DNA of 64,000 bases from Clostridia bacterium (GCA_017404985.1 JAFRBK010000039.1:1-64000); one strand, 5' to 3'; positions 1 through 8,538 are shown, counted from the first letter of the stretch. The notes: a model not told the origin generated them from the letters alone. Made by a program: numbers and translations.

Positions 1-1
1 G

Positions 2-175
2 CAAATCACGACGCAGGCCGGGGACATCGTTCTGTATTCCGGAAACAATATCGTAATCTTTTATGGTTCGAATTCATGGGCATACACGAGGCTCGGTCAC
101 ATAGAATTGTCTTCGTCTGAGATGCCAGAGCTGCTCAGTCATGGAGATGTTACTGTAAAACTATCAGTGGAATAG
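2..175 (+). CDS. Cyclophilin-like fold protein, C-terminal end (partial)
   Basis: The reading frame is open from the left edge to a TAG at 173-175, giving 57 residues. It contains AGDIVLYSGNNIVIFYG followed by a Leu-Gly-His-Ile turn and ends in VTVKLSVE. The pattern GDI-x-(5-8)-IFYG, then LG-x-I, and an acidic-spaced VTV end is typical of the C-terminus of the small cyclophilin-like family (about 120 residues) found in many anaerobes, often secreted or cytosolic and of unknown enzymatic role. The N-terminus lies outside the window, so the start, any signal peptide and the operon context are not visible. A loose inverted repeat follows the stop. The family call rests on pattern memory only. 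Confidence 0.6.
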   Translation, partial: QITTQAGDIVLYSGNNIVIFYGSNSWAYTRLGHIELSSSEMPELLSHGDVTVKLSVE

Positions 176-198
176 GGCACAAACAATATGTACGCACT

Positions 199-237
199 AA
201 GGCTCCCACACTGCCATTATCGGCGGCGAGGAGCCTT
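199..237. terminator. Possible bidirectional terminator hairpin
   Basis: AAGGCTCC at 199-206 pairs with GGAGCCTT at 230-237. The hairpin sits between the plus-strand cyclophilin-like gene and the minus-strand recombinase remnant, where the two converge. The plus-strand U-tract is weak (GCTTTAT) and the minus-strand one is absent, so termination strength is uncertain. Confidence 0.4.
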
Positions 238-240
238 GCT

Positions 241-620
241 TTATGCTTCGATGTCGATTGTGACCCCGGATTTGAAATCGATGGTGAAGTGATCCTCAAA
301 GACCGTGATCTTCATGATCAGGCGCTTGACCAGCGTCTCATCAAACTCAGTGATCGTGGTGGGCTGGCTCTTGATGAAATCCTGCAGATCTTGGATCAGG
401 CGCATCTGCTCATCCTTGACCACGCTGTTCACCTCGGCCTGTTTTTCGCATATCCCGGAGCCGGAGGATTTCATCTGCGATGGCGTTGTAATCATCCTTC
501 TGATTCGCCATCTTCACGAGTTCCTTCTGTAGCTCCCGGAGGCGTTCATAATTGCCTGCTGAAGAAGACAAAGCAGGCTGATCAGCCGTGGTAACATAAG
601 GTGTCCTGTAGTAGCCCTTC
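241..620 (-). pseudogene. Large serine recombinase, C-terminal remnant with frameshift
   Basis: Reading leftward, one frame gives a coiled-coil stretch (YERLRELQKELVKMANQ, then DEILRLRDMRK) and a second frame continues with QAEVNSVVKDEQMRLIQDL and then FDETLVKRLIMKITVFEDHF, FKSGVTIDIEA. This is the usual end of large serine recombinases: a coiled coil, then an FDE-x-L-(V/W)-x2-L(I) segment and a short beta-strand tail. The frames meet at a run of five A (plus-strand T at 442-446); one extra A would restore a single frame, so a one-base deletion is likely. No resolvase domain is attached. The upstream limit near 620 is approximate. The other half of such a gene is at 1126-2250 in the opposite orientation. 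Confidence 0.7.
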
Positions 621-636
621 ATGGACATCACCTTCG

Positions 637-769
637 CCTCCCCAAATCTGATCATGGGTAGGCCTTTTTCTGTTCTCTTACAAAAAAGAAAACTTTCCGC
701 GTCTGCCCTTGACTTCTCCACGACCGTGTGGCTGTATCCCAGTACCTGCAACTGGCAGGCAGAAGGGGT
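637..769 (+). repeat. Leader/promoter repeat, copy 1
   Basis: About 133 bases here match 8539-8671 in the same orientation with scattered differences. Shared blocks in order are a hairpin core (CTCCCCAAATCT ... GGG-AGGC), TTTTTCTGTTCT, a TTGACTTCTCCACGACCGT block, and GGCTGTATCCCAGTACCTGCAA. TTGACT followed 18 bases on by TGTATC could be a sigma-A promoter. In this copy the leader ends just before the HTH gene at 777. It probably is the regulatory leader of a recombinase-type mobile cassette, duplicated or left behind by rearrangement. Confidence 0.75.
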
Positions 770-776
770 AACAGCC

Positions 777-1067
777 ATGAATACAAAGTATCCGCGTCAG
801 GTGCGGATCATCCGCAATGCCCGCAAGGCTATGGGATATTCCCAGCAGCAGGTGGCAACGCTCATCGGTGTGCATGTCCGGCAGTACCAACGGATTGAGT
901 TCGGCGAACGGGATATCCGATGTGCCAGCATGAAGCTGGGACTTGCTATCTGTGCAGTGCTGGGCATTGATCCCCTGGTGCTGGTGTTCGGCGGAGAGTT
1001 CAAACGTATGAGTCCGGCAGATGAAGAAAATTTTGAAGATGCGACCGAACGGACGTTGCTGGAATAG
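777..1067 (+). CDS. Small helix-turn-helix (Xre-like) protein of a recombinase cassette
   Basis: The product has 96 residues from the ATG at 777, preceded by AGAAGGGG. Residues about 8-60 form an HTH_3/Xre-type fold: VRIIRNARKAMGYSQQQVA, then a recognition-helix region LIGVHVRQYQRIEFGERDI. The tail (PADEENFEDATERTLLE) is acidic. Genes of this size with SQ-Q-x-A-x-L-G-V and Y-x-R-x-E-x-G-x-R signatures often sit directly upstream of large serine recombinases in clostridial mobile elements, as here (recombinase at 1126). Its likely role is autoregulation of the cassette from the leader at 637-769. It appears intact even though the recombinase downstream is truncated. Confidence 0.65.
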   Translation: MNTKYPRQVRIIRNARKAMGYSQQQVATLIGVHVRQYQRIEFGERDIRCASMKLGLAICAVLGIDPLVLVFGGEFKRMSPADEENFEDATERTLLE

Positions 1068-1125
1068 GAAAAGTATGGCTATATCACACTACCGCCGGTC
1101 TGATCGCCAGCGGAATCTGGGATGA

Positions 1126-2274
1126 ATGGGAGTGAGCCATACATTGAAAGACATACGCCCGAAGGCGGAGGAGAAGGTCAGACGGAAGGCGGAGGGCTTG
1201 CTGCAGGAGACACCGTCCGCAGACGGATTCATGTCGGAACGCACCCGGGCCAAGGAAGCGCTCAGGGAAGAGGTCAACACCTATACCGGTGAGAATGTGC
1301 GAAAGATCGCGGCAACGGCGGCAGCGGCGCAGGAAGATCGGATCTTGCGGGTGGCGGCTTACTGCCGGGTTTCCACGGATGACATTGATCAGCTGCTTTC
1401 CATTGAATTGCAGAAGAACAATTACCGGGACATGATCAAAGCCAATCCGAAATGGAAGTACGTTGGTACCTATGTGGACGATGGTTTCTCCGGCACCAAT
1501 ACAGAACACCGGCCTGCTTTCCGTCTGATGATGAAGGATGCCATGGCAGGAAAGATCGACATGATCATCACAAAGTCCGTCAGCCGGTTTGCCCGGAACC
1601 TGCTGGATTGTATTGGCTGGGTCAGGAAGCTGAAGGAACGCGATCCACCCATTCAGGTTTTCTTCGAACAGGAGCACCTGAACACCCTCGACACCACCAG
1701 CAACATCATCCTGTTCGTGCTGGCCATGGTGGCGGAGGAAGAGAGCCACATGAAGAGCGAGGCTATGTTGCTCTCCCTTGAGTGGCGCTTTAGCCGGGGC
1801 CGATTCCTCACGCCTGCCCTGTTGGGATATGACCGGGTGGAAGTTCCGGATGGCCATGGCGGGCATAAGAAGGTGCTGCAGATCAATGAAGAAGAAGCGA
1901 AGACAGTCCGCCTGATCTATTACCTCCTGCTGAACGGGTACAGTACATCGGACGTTGCGGATACCCTGAATGAACTGCACCGGGAAACCGGGCAACGGAA
2001 AGTATCCGGCAGAAGAAATTATAAATGGACAGCAGGCTCCGTAAACAACATTGCCCGGAATGAACGGTACTGTGGAGATGTCCTCGGCAGGAAGACCTGG
2101 ACTCCGGATTTCCATGACCACAAGTCCAAACGGAACAACGGGAAAAAGAACAAGTACTACCAGCCGGGCCATCATGACGCCATCGTTACTCGTGCCCAGT
2201 GGAACGCGGTACAGCGGATCATGAACAGTCATCGGTATCAGCAACGCGCTCCCGTAGAAGACGGTAATCATTGA
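1126..2274 (+). pseudogene. Large serine recombinase, truncated after the recombinase domain
   Basis: The frame encodes 382 residues. After a basic N-terminal extension of about 80 residues comes the resolvase catalytic domain: VAAYCRVSTDD with the nucleophile serine near residue 86, YVDDGFSGTN, and SVSRFARNLLD. A recombinase domain follows (LLGYDRVEV ... EEEAKTVRLIYYLLL ... RNERYCGDVLG ... AIVTRAQWNAVQRIMNSH). Members of this family are usually 500 or more residues and continue into a zinc ribbon and coiled coil, both missing here. Homology stops at about 2240-2250, where the minus-strand LysR fragment begins; the last residues (RAPVEDGNH) are read-through. It is probably inactive because the DNA-binding C-terminus is gone. 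Confidence 0.8.
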
Positions 2275-2494
2275 CAAGAGATTGCGCATATGGAAGCAGT
2301 GCCATCCCTTCGGCGGTGATCTGAACGCCATTCCGGCTTCTTTCCAGAAGACTGATATGCCATTCCTGTTCGAGATCCGCGATCATCTTACTCACAGAGG
2401 ACTGTGTGTAGCCTAATGATTCCGCGGCTTTTGTAAAGCTGCCGTACTCTACGGTCTTCAGCAGAGCCATGTATTTCTGCAGATTGCTGTCCAT
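2219..2494 (-). pseudogene. LysR-family regulator, only the HTH domain remains
   Basis: The frame gives 91 residues beginning MDSNLQKYMALLKTVEYGS and continuing with FTKAAESLGYTQSSVSKMI and LEQEWHISLLERS. These are the winged HTH and the start of the linker helix of a LysR-type transcriptional regulator, a family normally near 300 residues. The effector-binding domain is absent, and the frame runs into recombinase sequence at about 2245. It is transcribed divergently from the EamA transporter at 2600, the usual arrangement of a LysR gene and its target. The truncation coincides exactly with the end of recombinase homology, so one rearrangement damaged both genes. Confidence 0.8.
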
Positions 2495-2599
2495 CTCTTT
2501 CCATTCCTTTTTACGATCTTATGGATGAAATAAATTCGCTTTTTTCATTCTAACAGACATGATAGGATAAAGCAAGATGACAGGAAAGGAGTGACCAGA

Positions 2600-3463
2600 A
2601 TGAAGCACAACAACGAGTCAGAAAAGGCTTTTCTCAAATACTTAAGTGCACTGCTGCTGTTTGGCCTGAACGGGATCGTTGCCAGCCATATTGCTATGAG
2701 CAGCTATGAGATTGTGTTCCTTCGGACACTGATCGGAAGCATTCTGCTGATTTCTCTGTTCCTGCTCGGGAACGGCAGATTCCATATCCGGGAAAATAAA
2801 CGGGATATGCTTTTTATTACTCTTTCCGGCATAGCCATGGGGACCAGCTGGATGTTCCTGTATGAGGCTTATCAGCAGATTGGCGTCAGCATGGCGTCCC
2901 TTCTGTATTACTGCGGCCCGGTAATCGTCATGGTACTTTCACCTCTGATCTTCAGGGAAAAGTTGACCCCGTCCAAGATCATCAGCTTTCTGATTGTACT
3001 GGCAGGCATTGTACTGGTGAACGGAAACATGGAAGGTGGAGGGGATGCATGGGGCATGTTTTGCGGCGCGATGTCTGCTGTGATGTATTTCTTCATGGTT
3101 ACACTGAACAAGCAATCCCGGCGGATTACCGGCATGGAGAATGCCGTTATTCAGCTGACGGTCAGTTTCCTGACAGTAGCTGTTTTTGTTGGATTCAAAC
3201 AGGCGTTTGTGATTCGTGTTCCGGAAGGAGCCTGGCTGTGGATTCTCATACTAGGGATTGTGAACACCGGAATCGGCTGCTGGCTGTATTTTTCTCCGCT
3301 CTCAAAGCTTCCGGTTCAGACCGTCGCGATCTGCGGATATCTCGAACCGCTGTCCGCGGTAGTATTTGCTGCCCTGCTCCTGGGAGAATCAATGAATGCG
3401 CTTCAGATCATTGGCGCAGTGTGCATCATCGGCGGAGCCATGACTTGGGAAATAAAAAAATAA
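2600..3463 (+). CDS. EamA/DMT-family membrane transporter
   Basis: This 287-residue protein begins at the ATG at 2600, chosen over an upstream GTG at 2591 because GGAAAGGAG lies nine bases before it. It has ten predicted hydrophobic segments in two repeats of five, the hallmark of the drug/metabolite transporter superfamily. Conserved patterns include GLNGIVASHIAMSSYEIV near the start, YEAYQQIGVSMASLLYYCGP at the end of the first repeat, and the C-terminal YLEPLSAVVFAALLLGE. It probably exports a small metabolite or amino acid across the cytoplasmic membrane. The divergent LysR fragment was probably its regulator. It is followed after 66 bases by the VTC gene. Confidence 0.88.
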   Translation: MKHNNESEKAFLKYLSALLLFGLNGIVASHIAMSSYEIVFLRTLIGSILLISLFLLGNGRFHIRENKRDMLFITLSGIAMGTSWMFLYEAYQQIGVSMASLLYYCGPVIVMVLSPLIFREKLTPSKIISFLIVLAGIVLVNGNMEGGGDAWGMFCGAMSAVMYFFMVTLNKQSRRITGMENAVIQLTVSFLTVAVFVGFKQAFVIRVPEGAWLWILILGIVNTGIGCWLYFSPLSKLPVQTVAICGYLEPLSAVVFAALLLGESMNALQIIGAVCIIGGAMTWEIKK

Positions 3464-3529
3464 ATTTCAAGGTTATTTTAAGTTTTCTGTGTATGATCAG
3501 AACATGAAATCGTGAAAGGGGGGCTGGAC

Positions 3530-4207
3530 GTGGAAATTCGGTACCGCCATGAATGGAAACATGAAATCCGTTACGCGGATCTGCTGGCGATACGGCAGCG
3601 GCTGCGGGCTATAGCTGTTTCAGATCCTCATGCCAGTGATGGAAAGTACCTGATCCGCAGCCTGTATTTCGACAACCTGAATGATAAGGCGCTTCGGGAA
3701 AAGGTAGACGGTGTCAACATGCGGGAGAAATTCCGCATCCGGTACTACAACGGCGATCCGTCCCTGATCCATTTGGAAAAAAAGAGTAAGATCAGCGGCC
3801 TGGGAACAAAGTACAGCGCAAAGGTGACTGCCGAAGAGGCACAGGCCATCGTGGACGGGGACCTGGACTGGATGCTGAATTCTGAAAGGAGCCTGGTTCA
3901 GGAACTCTACTGCAAGATGCGGTATCAGGGAATGCGGCCAAAAACCATCGTGGACTACACCCGGGAACCATTTATTTACATGCCGGGAAATGTGCGGGTC
4001 ACCTTCGACTACAACATCCGCACCGGCCTGAACTGCATCGACTTCCTGAATCCGGACTGCATCACGATTCCCGCCCCGGAAGCCGGAATCATCCTGGAAG
4101 TGAAGTGGGACGATTTCCTTCCTTCCATTATCCGGGACGCGGTACAAACCCCGGGACGCAGGGTGACCGCCTTTTCAAAATATGCCCAATGCCGGATGTA
4201 CGACTGA
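3530..4207 (+). CDS. VTC-domain polyphosphate polymerase-like protein
   Basis: The product has 225 residues from a GTG at 3530, preceded by AAAGGGGGG at good spacing; a GTG at 3512 is less well placed. It is a VTC domain throughout: YRHEWKHEIRY at the start, LIRSLYFDN, then REKFRIRYYNGD, HLEKKSKISG and a closing ILEVKWDDFLP. The basic residues of R-x-RYY and the acidic EVKW match the tunnel of VTC enzymes that make polyphosphate from ATP, as in yeast Vtc4. In bacteria this family is regularly paired with DUF4956 proteins, as here. The domain lacks transmembrane segments and presumably acts at the inner face of the membrane with its partner. Substrate use by the bacterial homologues is inferred. 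Confidence 0.85.
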   Translation: MEIRYRHEWKHEIRYADLLAIRQRLRAIAVSDPHASDGKYLIRSLYFDNLNDKALREKVDGVNMREKFRIRYYNGDPSLIHLEKKSKISGLGTKYSAKVTAEEAQAIVDGDLDWMLNSERSLVQELYCKMRYQGMRPKTIVDYTREPFIYMPGNVRVTFDYNIRTGLNCIDFLNPDCITIPAPEAGIILEVKWDDFLPSIIRDAVQTPGRRVTAFSKYAQCRMYD

Positions 4208-4250
4208 TCATGTATCCGGCAGGAATGAAGAATGAGAGGAGAAACAAACC

Positions 4251-4922
4251 ATGACTTTCAGCGATATCTTTAAATCCAATTTCCTGGCCAACGTGACCTC
4301 CGTCACGATCCTCGACATGTTCCTGGCGCTGGCGCTGTCCTTCGCCATCGGTCTGTTTATCTTTCTGGTTTACAAAAAGACCTACGCCGGTGTGATGTAT
4401 TCCTCCAGCTTTGGGGTGACCCTGATCGCCATGACCATGATTTCCACCTTTGTGATTCTGGCGGTCACCAGCAATGTGGTGCTCTCCCTTGGTATGGTTG
4501 GCGCGCTGTCCATTGTCCGGTTCCGGACTGCCATCAAGGAACCGATGGATATTGCCTTCCTCTTCTGGTCCATCGCCGCAGGTATTGTGCTTGCTGCGGG
4601 CATGATTCCGCTTGCTGTGATTGGCAGCGTCATCATCGGCATCATCATCCTGGTTTTTGCCAACCGGAAATCGCACACCAATCCGTACATTGTTGTGCTT
4701 CAGTGTGAGAATCATGAAAGCGAAACCAAGGCAACTGATTTTCTGAAGGAACATACAAACAGGATGAACGTCAAGAGCAAGAGCGTTCAGAAGGGCGCGA
4801 TTGAGCTGAATCTGGAGATTCGTCTGAAGGACGCGACAACGGACTTTATGAATGATCTGGCTGAGATGGAAGGCGTACGAAATGCGGTGCTGGTCTCTTA
4901 TAACGGGGACTATATGGGCTGA
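4251..4922 (+). CDS. DUF4956 membrane protein
   Basis: This is a 223-residue protein starting at the ATG at 4251 after a GAGAGGAGAAA ribosome site. It has about four transmembrane helices in residues 20-140 (FLALALSFAIGLFIFLVY; FGVTLIAMTMISTFVILAV; SMVGALSIVRFRTAIKEP in a conserved loop; LAAGMIPLAVIGSVIIGII) and a soluble C-terminal domain of about 75 residues. The G-A-L-S-I-V-R-F-R-T-x-I-K-(D/E)-P loop is the family signature. DUF4956 proteins commonly sit next to VTC polymerases and CotH or carbohydrate-binding proteins. A role as a membrane partner or channel for the VTC product is plausible but unproven. It is 43 bases after the VTC gene and 38 before the next gene, so the genes are likely co-transcribed. 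Confidence 0.85.
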   Translation: MTFSDIFKSNFLANVTSVTILDMFLALALSFAIGLFIFLVYKKTYAGVMYSSSFGVTLIAMTMISTFVILAVTSNVVLSLGMVGALSIVRFRTAIKEPMDIAFLFWSIAAGIVLAAGMIPLAVIGSVIIGIIILVFANRKSHTNPYIVVLQCENHESETKATDFLKEHTNRMNVKSKSVQKGAIELNLEIRLKDATTDFMNDLAEMEGVRNAVLVSYNGDYMG

Positions 4923-4960
4923 ACCGGTAAAGAATCATCAGAAGGAAGGAGGGAAAGCAG

Positions 4961-7276
4961 ATGTCCACCCATCGTTGGATTGACCGGATCTGCGTAATCG
5001 TCATTGTGCTTTCCCTGATTGTGACCGCTCTGTTCATGAACGGTGAAAAACTTGGAATTGAGCTGGTACCAGATACGGATGCAGAAGGCTATGTTGGCAA
5101 TGAATACTTCACGGCGAATGACCTGAACGGAAGCTGGGATACTTCGGAGGCGACCATGATTACCCTTTCCGGAGATTCAGCGAAAATCTCCGGAAACGGA
5201 GCCTACTGGCTGGATGGAAGCCTGGTAATTGTTCAGAGCGGGCAGTATGTGATCTCCGGCGAATTGACAGACGGGAACATCGTTGTGGATGCGGCTCAGT
5301 ATTCCAAGGTCTGGATTCTGCTGAACGGCGTAAGCATTACATGCAGCGATGATGCCAGTATACGGGTTGATCAGGCGGACAAGGTTTTCCTGACTCTGGC
5401 CGAAGGATCGGAGAATACGCTGATCGGCGGAGAAGCCTTGTCGGAAACTGCCCTGGCAGACGGGACCAATGCGGTGATCTTCTCCCATGATGATCTGACG
5501 ATCAACGGAGCCGGAACCCTGACTGTTATTTCTGCTTACCAGAATGGAATCACCTCGAAGGATGATCTGATTATCACCGGCGGGACGATTTCCGTAAAGG
5601 CTCCGTACCATGGCATCCGGGTGAATGATCATTTCCGGATGACCGCGGCAAATTTGACCGTTACAGCGGAGCAGGACGGTATTCATTCCGAGGGGGATAT
5701 TGTCATTCAGGATGGAATGCTGACCATCACGGCGGGAGACGACGCGGTTCACTCCGATACCTCCGTACTGATTTTGGGCGGAACGATTCTTGTCAATGAC
5801 TGCTATGAAGGTGTCGAGGCAGTCACGATTGAAATCAGCGGCGGTGATACAACGATTCATTCCAGGGATGACGGCCTGAACGCCAACGGATACACCGGCA
5901 TTGATTTTGGCGGAGGCATGGATATGCAGGGACAGATGCCGGAGATGAGTGAAACACCCTTCTCCGGAGGCAATATGCCATCCCCGGGTAATCCTCCGAC
6001 AACGCCTGGAGCAGAGAATGCGGTAACAGATACTGCTGAAAAAGAGGCTACCGCGGCAGAAGCGGCGACAACAGGGGCAGATGTGGTGGAAAACGAAACG
6101 CCAGTAGAGGAATCTTCAGAACAGAATCCGGAAAATTCATCAACAGATGAAGATGCAGCCACTGTGCCCGCAAAGAGGGACGTATTTTCTGCCGAAGGCA
6201 CTGATCAGGCGACAGGCGGTCCATTTGACAGGGAGAACATGGGTTCCATGATGCCGTTCGGAGAAGGACCGGGCTCTGAAACGGAAGCCCAGGCTGATGC
6301 GACGGAAGAGAAGACGATCGTCAGCGCGGATGATACCTGGATTCTGATTTCGGGAGGCCGTCTGACCATCCTCAATGAAAGCGGAAGGGATGCGGATGGA
6401 ATCGACTCTAACGGACATATCACCATCACAGGCGGAACGATTCTGGTCAGCCTGGCCGGAAGCAGCGGAAACAGCGCACTGGATTCCGGAAGTGAAAGCG
6501 GCGGTATCACGACGATCAGCGGAGGAACGATCATCGCCTGCGGAGACAGCAGTATGGCGATGGGTTTTGGCTCAGAATCCACCCAAGCATCCATCCTTTA
6601 TTCCCTCAGTGAAACCGCAGCAGCCGGAAGCGCGATTACACTGCTGGACAACGAAGAAAATGAACTGGTCAGCGAAACAATTCCTTACAGTTTCTCTTCT
6701 GCGGTAATCAGCTGTCCGGAGATGACTGTGGGAGAAACCTACATCCTTCGGATTGGCGAAACGGAAGAAAGCATCGAAATGACCGGCGTTTCCGTGACGG
6801 CAGGGACTTCATCAGAAACCGGAATGGTACCGGGAAACGATATGCCGGGCGGTGAAAGAATGGGCCCCGGTAACTTCGACAATGGCGAAACTCCCCCGGA
6901 GCGCCCGGAAGGCGAAGAGGGATTCCAGCCGCCGGATGGCGGCGAAGGATTTGGGAACCATGAAGGAGGCTTCGGTCCTCCCGGGGATATTCAGGACGTT
7001 TCTGTAACAGAAGGCTCTGTATCAGATGAAGCATCTGCATCCGCGGAGACTCAGAATGCAAGTAAGGAACCTATAACGAATCAGCCGTCAGGTGCCGGTC
7101 CCGGTCGAAACGAGAATACATATGTGGAAGGGACTGCGCAGGAAAACGGATCTGAACAAACCACGGTCTCGGACGATACTTCTGTATGGATTCTTGTGCT
7201 CGGATCCGTTCTGTGCCTGGCTCTTGGCTTGATTGCGGCATTGGTTTATAAAAGATGCCAGCATATAGATGCTTAA
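4961..7276 (+). CDS. Membrane-anchored Cthe_2159-like carbohydrate-binding beta-helix protein
   Basis: The protein has 771 residues from the ATG at 4961 with GGAAGGAGGGAAAG before it. An N-terminal hydrophobic segment (residues about 9-27) anchors or exports it, and a second one lies at about 743-763 before a short basic tail, so the bulk is extracytoplasmic. Residues about 60-320 and 445-600 carry repeated right-handed beta-helix turns such as DGIHSEGDIVIQDG, GDDAVHSD and RDDGLNANG. Cthe_2159-family proteins of this pattern bind acidic polysaccharides. The two blocks are separated by a Thr/Glu/Ala-rich linker (330-420), and a second Pro/Gly/Glu-rich linker (620-740) precedes the C-terminal helix. 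It belongs to the VTC/DUF4956 operon, suggesting a surface role linked to polyphosphate or polyanion handling. Binding specificity is inferred. Confidence 0.82.
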   Translation: MSTHRWIDRICVIVIVLSLIVTALFMNGEKLGIELVPDTDAEGYVGNEYFTANDLNGSWDTSEATMITLSGDSAKISGNGAYWLDGSLVIVQSGQYVISGELTDGNIVVDAAQYSKVWILLNGVSITCSDDASIRVDQADKVFLTLAEGSENTLIGGEALSETALADGTNAVIFSHDDLTINGAGTLTVISAYQNGITSKDDLIITGGTISVKAPYHGIRVNDHFRMTAANLTVTAEQDGIHSEGDIVIQDGMLTITAGDDAVHSDTSVLILGGTILVNDCYEGVEAVTIEISGGDTTIHSRDDGLNANGYTGIDFGGGMDMQGQMPEMSETPFSGGNMPSPGNPPTTPGAENAVTDTAEKEATAAEAATTGADVVENETPVEESSEQNPENSSTDEDAATVPAKRDVFSAEGTDQATGGPFDRENMGSMMPFGEGPGSETEAQADATEEKTIVSADDTWILISGGRLTILNESGRDADGIDSNGHITITGGTILVSLAGSSGNSALDSGSESGGITTISGGTIIACGDSSMAMGFGSESTQASILYSLSETAAAGSAITLLDNEENELVSETIPYSFSSAVISCPEMTVGETYILRIGETEESIEMTGVSVTAGTSSETGMVPGNDMPGGERMGPGNFDNGETPPERPEGEEGFQPPDGGEGFGNHEGGFGPPGDIQDVSVTEGSVSDEASASAETQNASKEPITNQPSGAGPGRNENTYVEGTAQENGSEQTTVSDDTSVWILVLGSVLCLALGLIAALVYKRCQHIDA

Positions 7277-7343
7277 AGAAGCAACCACGAGAAACCGAAT
7301 GGAATGACGAGATTTTAGATCGCTATGAAAGGAGAAGTCTACC

Positions 7344-8522
7344 ATGAAGAAAAGCTTATGGATTTCTTTGTTGCTTTGTTTATGCCTGACAGGCAATGCC
7401 CTTGCGGTCAATATTCCCGACGGAACAACAACAGACGGACAAAGTTATATTGCTTCGGAAACGGATGAAAGCGCTGTGGACGTTTCAGGAACAGCAACCG
7501 CCGTGATTACGAATGCCGATATTCGGAAAAACTCGGGCGATGCTTCGAGCGCGGATGCGTCCAGTTTTCGGGGTGTAAATGCAGCAGTCCGGGTTTATGA
7601 CCAGGCAAGCCTGACGTTGAAGAACAGCGCCATTACCGCAGACGCGTCAAACGCAACAGGTGTATTTGCTTATGACGGAGGGACGATTCATCTGGAGGAC
7701 TGTGTTATCACCGTAACCGGCGGGGGTGCGGGAGGCGTACAGGTGGCTGGAGGCGGTACGCTGACCGGGAGTAATCTGACTGTTACCAGTGCGAGCAAGG
7801 CTGCAATCCGATCCGACCGTGGAGGCGGCATAATGATTCTGGATGGCGGTACATATATATCCACCGGAAAGAACGGCTGTCCGGCGATTTACAGCACAGC
7901 GGACATTACAGTGAAAAACGCAGCGTGTGTTTCCGAACAGTCCAGAGCCGTGATTATTGAAGGAAAGAATACCGTAACGCTGGAAAACGTATCCATTGAG
8001 GGGAATGACCAGTCCACAAAGGAAGGAAGCGTGAAGGCCAACGTTCTGCTCTATCAAAGCGCTTCCGGAGATGCCAGTGTGGGCACAAGCGTATTTACCA
8101 TGAATGGCGGAGAGATGACCGCGCACAGCGGCGCCATGTTTTACTGCACGAATACGGACAGCGTTATCAATCTGAAGGAAGCCGCGCTGAATCTGTCCGA
8201 TGACCAGTCGCTGCTGATCGTATCAGCCGGACGATGGGGTAAGGATGGCAAAAACGGCGGAGACTGCGAATTGAATGCTGATCATCAGTCTCTGAATGGA
8301 AGTATTATCGTTGATGAGATCTCTTCCCTGGCTATGAATATGACTTCAGCTCAGTTCACCGGCGCTATTACAGGCGATGGAAAAGTAACAGTTACACTGG
8401 ATGATGACAGCACCTGGACATTGACAGGCGACAGTACGGTTTCAGAACTGAACGGCAACCTGAGTAATATCGTTTTGAATGGATTTTCACTGACGGTAAA
8501 CGGTGAAGTAATTGATGAGTAG
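7344..8522 (+). CDS. Secreted right-handed beta-helix protein
   Basis: This 392-residue protein starts at the ATG at 7344 (GAAAGGAGAAG upstream). A clear signal peptide (MKKSLWISLLLCLCLTGNALA) precedes a mature part rich in Gly, Ser, Thr, Asp and Asn. Repeats of about 20-25 residues alternate hydrophobic strands with turns, such as AAVRVYDQASLTLKNSAI, GTIHLEDCVITVTGG and NTVTLENVSIEGND, as expected for a parallel beta-helix adhesin or polysaccharide-binding protein. There is no cell-wall sorting motif and no C-terminal transmembrane segment. It follows the larger carbohydrate-binding gene by 67 bases and is probably the last gene of that operon. A catalytic pectate-lyase role is possible but no catalytic residues could be recognised. 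Confidence 0.75.
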   Translation: MKKSLWISLLLCLCLTGNALAVNIPDGTTTDGQSYIASETDESAVDVSGTATAVITNADIRKNSGDASSADASSFRGVNAAVRVYDQASLTLKNSAITADASNATGVFAYDGGTIHLEDCVITVTGGGAGGVQVAGGGTLTGSNLTVTSASKAAIRSDRGGGIMILDGGTYISTGKNGCPAIYSTADITVKNAACVSEQSRAVIIEGKNTVTLENVSIEGNDQSTKEGSVKANVLLYQSASGDASVGTSVFTMNGGEMTAHSGAMFYCTNTDSVINLKEAALNLSDDQSLLIVSAGRWGKDGKNGGDCELNADHQSLNGSIIVDEISSLAMNMTSAQFTGAITGDGKVTVTLDDDSTWTLTGDSTVSELNGNLSNIVLNGFSLTVNGEVIDE

Positions 8523-8538
8523 GCATCGCCACCACACA

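Noticed and set aside
3464-3529. A promoter for the VTC operon with TATGAT at 3492-3497
   Set aside because: The -10 box is good, but no acceptable -35 box lies at 16-18 bases; read-through from the EamA gene is as likely.
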